13,561 nucleotides of DNA from an uncultured Ruminococcus sp. (GTDB taxonomy: Bacteria > Bacillota > Clostridia > Oscillospirales > Acutalibacteraceae): NCBI GenBank assembly GCA_902773035.1, contig CACYDB010000051.1, positions 1 through 13,561 on the forward strand. Reading direction: 5' to 3'. Position 1 is the first letter of the stretch. Each line of letters begins with the position of its first letter. Below the pieces are notes generated by a model. It searched no databases. It was not told the origin of the DNA and worked only from the letters and a program-made list of their open reading frames with translations. This document shows, one piece after another, positions 11,653-13,561 of the stretch. The translations under genes were made by a program, and so were the position numbers.

Positions 11653-13561
11653 TTAAATTGTCGGGTCAACAACCTTGCCCTCAAAAAGAATAGTTCCGCT
11701 GCTATCGGTCAGGAGGAAGCAGAAGCCTTTATCAACATAAAAAGTATCATATTTATGTACGGTTATAGGCTCAAGGCAACATCCCGGGGCAATGTCAATA
11801 ATCGTTACCGCTGCCGCCTCAGCTCCCTTTTTATTCACTTCAATCTTAGCTTTCTGGAAAATATTGTCAACGCGGAGAGGCATTGTATCCAGCAACGGCG
11901 AGTTAAACGCGCTGACAGCGCTTTTCAGGCATCCGCTCTCAGTCAAAACATCCAGAAGCGGAGTTGAGCTCGCGATTGTGAAGCTCGGGAAGACGCAGCG
12001 CGTCTCGTAATAATACTCGATGGGAATGGTGATAATCGGGCCTTCTTCGGTCACATTCTCATAAGCCTTCTCAATCTCATCGTAATACATATCCGCGTAT
12101 TCGCCGTATTCGTTGTAGAACTCCTCCGGAGTAAATGTCTCATTTACCAGTTCATAATCGTCAAATTCCTTATCCTGATTAACTTGATAAAGATTATCTC
12201 CCGTCATCACATCCTCGAGAGTATAGCCGTCCTTCGGAACAACGAAAGTAAATCTATATCCGTTAGCCGTTGTCGTATAGAAATAATCACACTTTTCTGT
12301 ACTCTGAACCTGACCGTCAAAGTAATAGCCCTCTAAGAATTCGCAATTCTTATCTCCTTCATCCGTATAAAAATCTCTGTCCACGGTATCCAAATCTTTT
12401 TCAAAATTCCAGATATCCTTAAAGTACAGAGTATTGATCAACGAGAATATTGTTTCGGGCGGTATACCGAAGTCCATATCAATAACACCTTTTGTCTGTT
12501 CCTTGACAAATTTACGTACAAGCTCATTAGCGGCTTGATTATCGTTTTTGAAAGGCGCTTCCTTGATCTGACAATTGTAATCATCGACAAGCTTTTTCAG
12601 CGTATCCTCATTCACATCAGGCTTAACATTCTCATCAAGCCAGACAGAGTTTGAAAGCTTTACCTCGCCTACAACCTTGGGATCATCGCTGATACTCCTC
12701 CGGTCAGTATATTCTCTTTCCAGCTTTGAAATCAGATTCGCCGTATCGGAAAGCTCGCTGCCGTCTACGCCGATAAAGTCCTCAATATCCTTCTTGACGT
12801 TATCGTCGCCTATCGCGTGAAGCAGAGAAAGCGCCAGATAAACGGATGTCGGTGAGAAAACATAGTTATCATCAACCTCGGCGGATGTCATCGCGAAAAG
12901 CTTGTTAGAGAACGCCGAAAGTCTTTCCTCAAAGGTTACGGGCGCGGGAACAGTCTCGGGAGCTGTAGCCTTGGGAGCGGATTCTGTTTCACTCTCAACG
13001 GCGGTAGTAGGTTCGGTCTCCTCAGTAGCGAACGTATAGCCGTAGGGATCTGTCACAACGCCCGCGGGATAGGGATTCGGATTGTATGAAGGGGGCGTTA
13101 TTTCGCAGTGACTTGTGTCGCCCTCAATCTCCTCGCCGCAGCTTTCGGGCTGACTGTCAAACGGAACACAGTGGCCTGTGTCGCCCCATACATCCTCCGA
13201 GGAAGCGGGCTCAGTTTCCTTAGTCGCCTCGGCATTTCCCGTAGACGCGACGGTTGCCTCTGTAGCCTCCGTTAAGGGAGCGGTCGTCTCGGGAACAGTA
13301 GCCGCTTCTGTCTCGGTAACGGTTTCGGGCTCAGTCGCCTCAGTGGCAATCTGCTTTTCAGTCGCGGGAGTAACGATCACCGCGTGCTTATTTACCTTCT
13401 TAGCTTTCTTTCTTGTATCCTTCACCTTGACCTTAAAGGTAAGCTTTTTGTTAAGGCTTTTCTTGTTAAAGGTGTACCTGACATTGACGGAGATTTTTAC
13501 ATCACCCTTCTTGCAGGCTGTTACCTTACCCTTTTTGCTGACCTTGGCGATTTTGCCGTCA
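11653..13561 (-). CDS. Secreted-type serpin with Big_2-like module and Thr/Glu linker (N-terminus outside window)
   Basis: The minus strand is open from the stop at 11653 to the window edge, about 635 residues, with no start reached. The edge-proximal 45 codons (13426-13560) encode DGKIAKVSKKGKVTACKKGD and KLTFKVKVK, a Big_2-like module, so the GTG at 13425 is internal. A 146-residue Thr/Glu/Pro/Ala linker follows (13374-12937), then a serpin domain (about 12927-11656) with FSPTSVYLALSLLHAIGDDN, VKLSNSVWL and the hinge KKGAEAAAVT (11832-11803). The Ala-rich hinge resembles inhibitory serpins, which trap serine or cysteine proteases. By hinge counting, P1-P1' would be Gly-Cys in APGCCLEP, uncertain by a residue or two. 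An acidic Tyr-rich insertion (12189-12016) is unusual. Export is inferred from the module architecture; the signal peptide is not visible. The target protease is unknown. Confidence 0.92.
   Translation of the reverse strand, partial: DGKIAKVSKKGKVTACKKGDVKISVNVRYTFNKKSLNKKLTFKVKVKDTRKKAKKVNKHAVIVTPATEKQIATEATEPETVTETEAATVPETTAPLTEATEATVASTGNAEATKETEPASSEDVWGDTGHCVPFDSQPESCGEEIEGDTSHCEITPPSYNPNPYPAGVVTDPYGYTFATEETEPTTAVESETESAPKATAPETVPAPVTFEERLSAFSNKLFAMTSAEVDDNYVFSPTSVYLALSLLHAIGDDNVKKDIEDFIGVDGSELSDTANLISKLEREYTDRRSISDDPKVVGEVKLSNSVWLDENVKPDVNEDTLKKLVDDYNCQIKEAPFKNDNQAANELVRKFVKEQTKGVIDMDFGIPPETIFSLINTLYFKDIWNFEKDLDTVDRDFYTDEGDKNCEFLEGYYFDGQVQSTEKCDYFYTTTANGYRFTFVVPKDGYTLEDVMTGDNLYQVNQDKEFDDYELVNETFTPEEFYNEYGEYADMYYDEIEKAYENVTEEGPIITIPIEYYYETRCVFPSFTIASSTPLLDVLTESGCLKSAVSAFNSPLLDTMPLRVDNIFQKAKIEVNKKGAEAAAVTIIDIAPGCCLEPITVHKYDTFYVDKGFCFLLTDSSGTILFEGKVVDPTI

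Noticed and set aside
11587..11967. Plus-strand open frame of 126 codons antisense to the serpin
   Set aside because: It runs through the terminator and opposite a clear serpin domain, has no ribosome binding site, and its translation resembles no family.
12937..13374. Thr/Glu-rich linker as a CRISPR-like or tandem DNA repeat
   Set aside because: The codons vary and there are no regular spacers; it is a low-complexity protein stalk.
13423..13425. GTG as start of the serpin
   Set aside because: The frame continues open to the window edge and encodes a Big_2-like module; no ribosome binding site precedes the GTG.
1..13561. Mobile element, tRNA, rRNA or CRISPR array
   Set aside because: No transposase or integrase, no terminal repeats with a target duplication, no cloverleaf and no regularly spaced repeats were seen.

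Overview
The window looks like a chromosomal segment from a low-to-mid GC Gram-positive anaerobe of the Clostridia, most likely a Ruminococcus-like member of the Oscillospiraceae. This rests on strong AGGAGG-type ribosome binding sites, TTGACA/TATAAT promoters, a secreted protein with a type I dockerin, bacterial Ig-like group 2 (Big_2-like) modules, a Thr/Glu-rich linker, and a secreted serpin. The species assignment is inference; no rRNA or other marker gene is present.

Most of the window (about 1 to 11,515) is a set of redox and detoxification genes arranged as three separately regulated modules. Module A is a LysR regulator (minus strand, C-terminus cut by the window start) divergent from a flavodoxin and an aldo/keto reductase (AKR). 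After a terminator comes a single hypothetical gene (2435-3229), which faces the second LysR gene across a 16-bp perfect terminator hairpin. Module B is that second LysR regulator divergent from a tight five-gene operon: a secreted Big_2 plus cyclophilin-like protein, a hexapeptide acetyltransferase, a secreted dockerin plus cyclophilin-like protein, a flavoredoxin-type flavin reductase and an alpha/beta hydrolase with an unusual nucleophile elbow. Module C is a TetR regulator with a consensus promoter and two matching operators, followed in line by a second AKR, a carboxymuconolactone decarboxylase-cupin fusion, a lipoprotein flavodoxin and a cytoplasmic flavodoxin.

The right end (11,653 to the window edge, minus strand) holds a large secreted serpin: the end of a Big_2-like module, about 146 residues of Thr/Glu/Pro-rich linker with a duplicated Cys motif, and a serpin domain with an inhibitory-type hinge. 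Its N-terminus lies beyond the window.

Taken together, three FMN-flavodoxins, two NADPH-type AKRs, a flavin reductase, a hydrolase and a CMD-cupin protein under three one-component regulators suggest an inducible response to small electrophilic, carbonyl or quinone-like compounds. The inducers and substrates cannot be read from the sequence. The least familiar elements are the two exported cyclophilin-like proteins with different N-terminal modules (Ig-like versus dockerin) in one operon, and the clear operator architecture at all three regulators. I see no mobile element, CRISPR array, tRNA or rRNA, and no gene-free stretch longer than about 150 bases.
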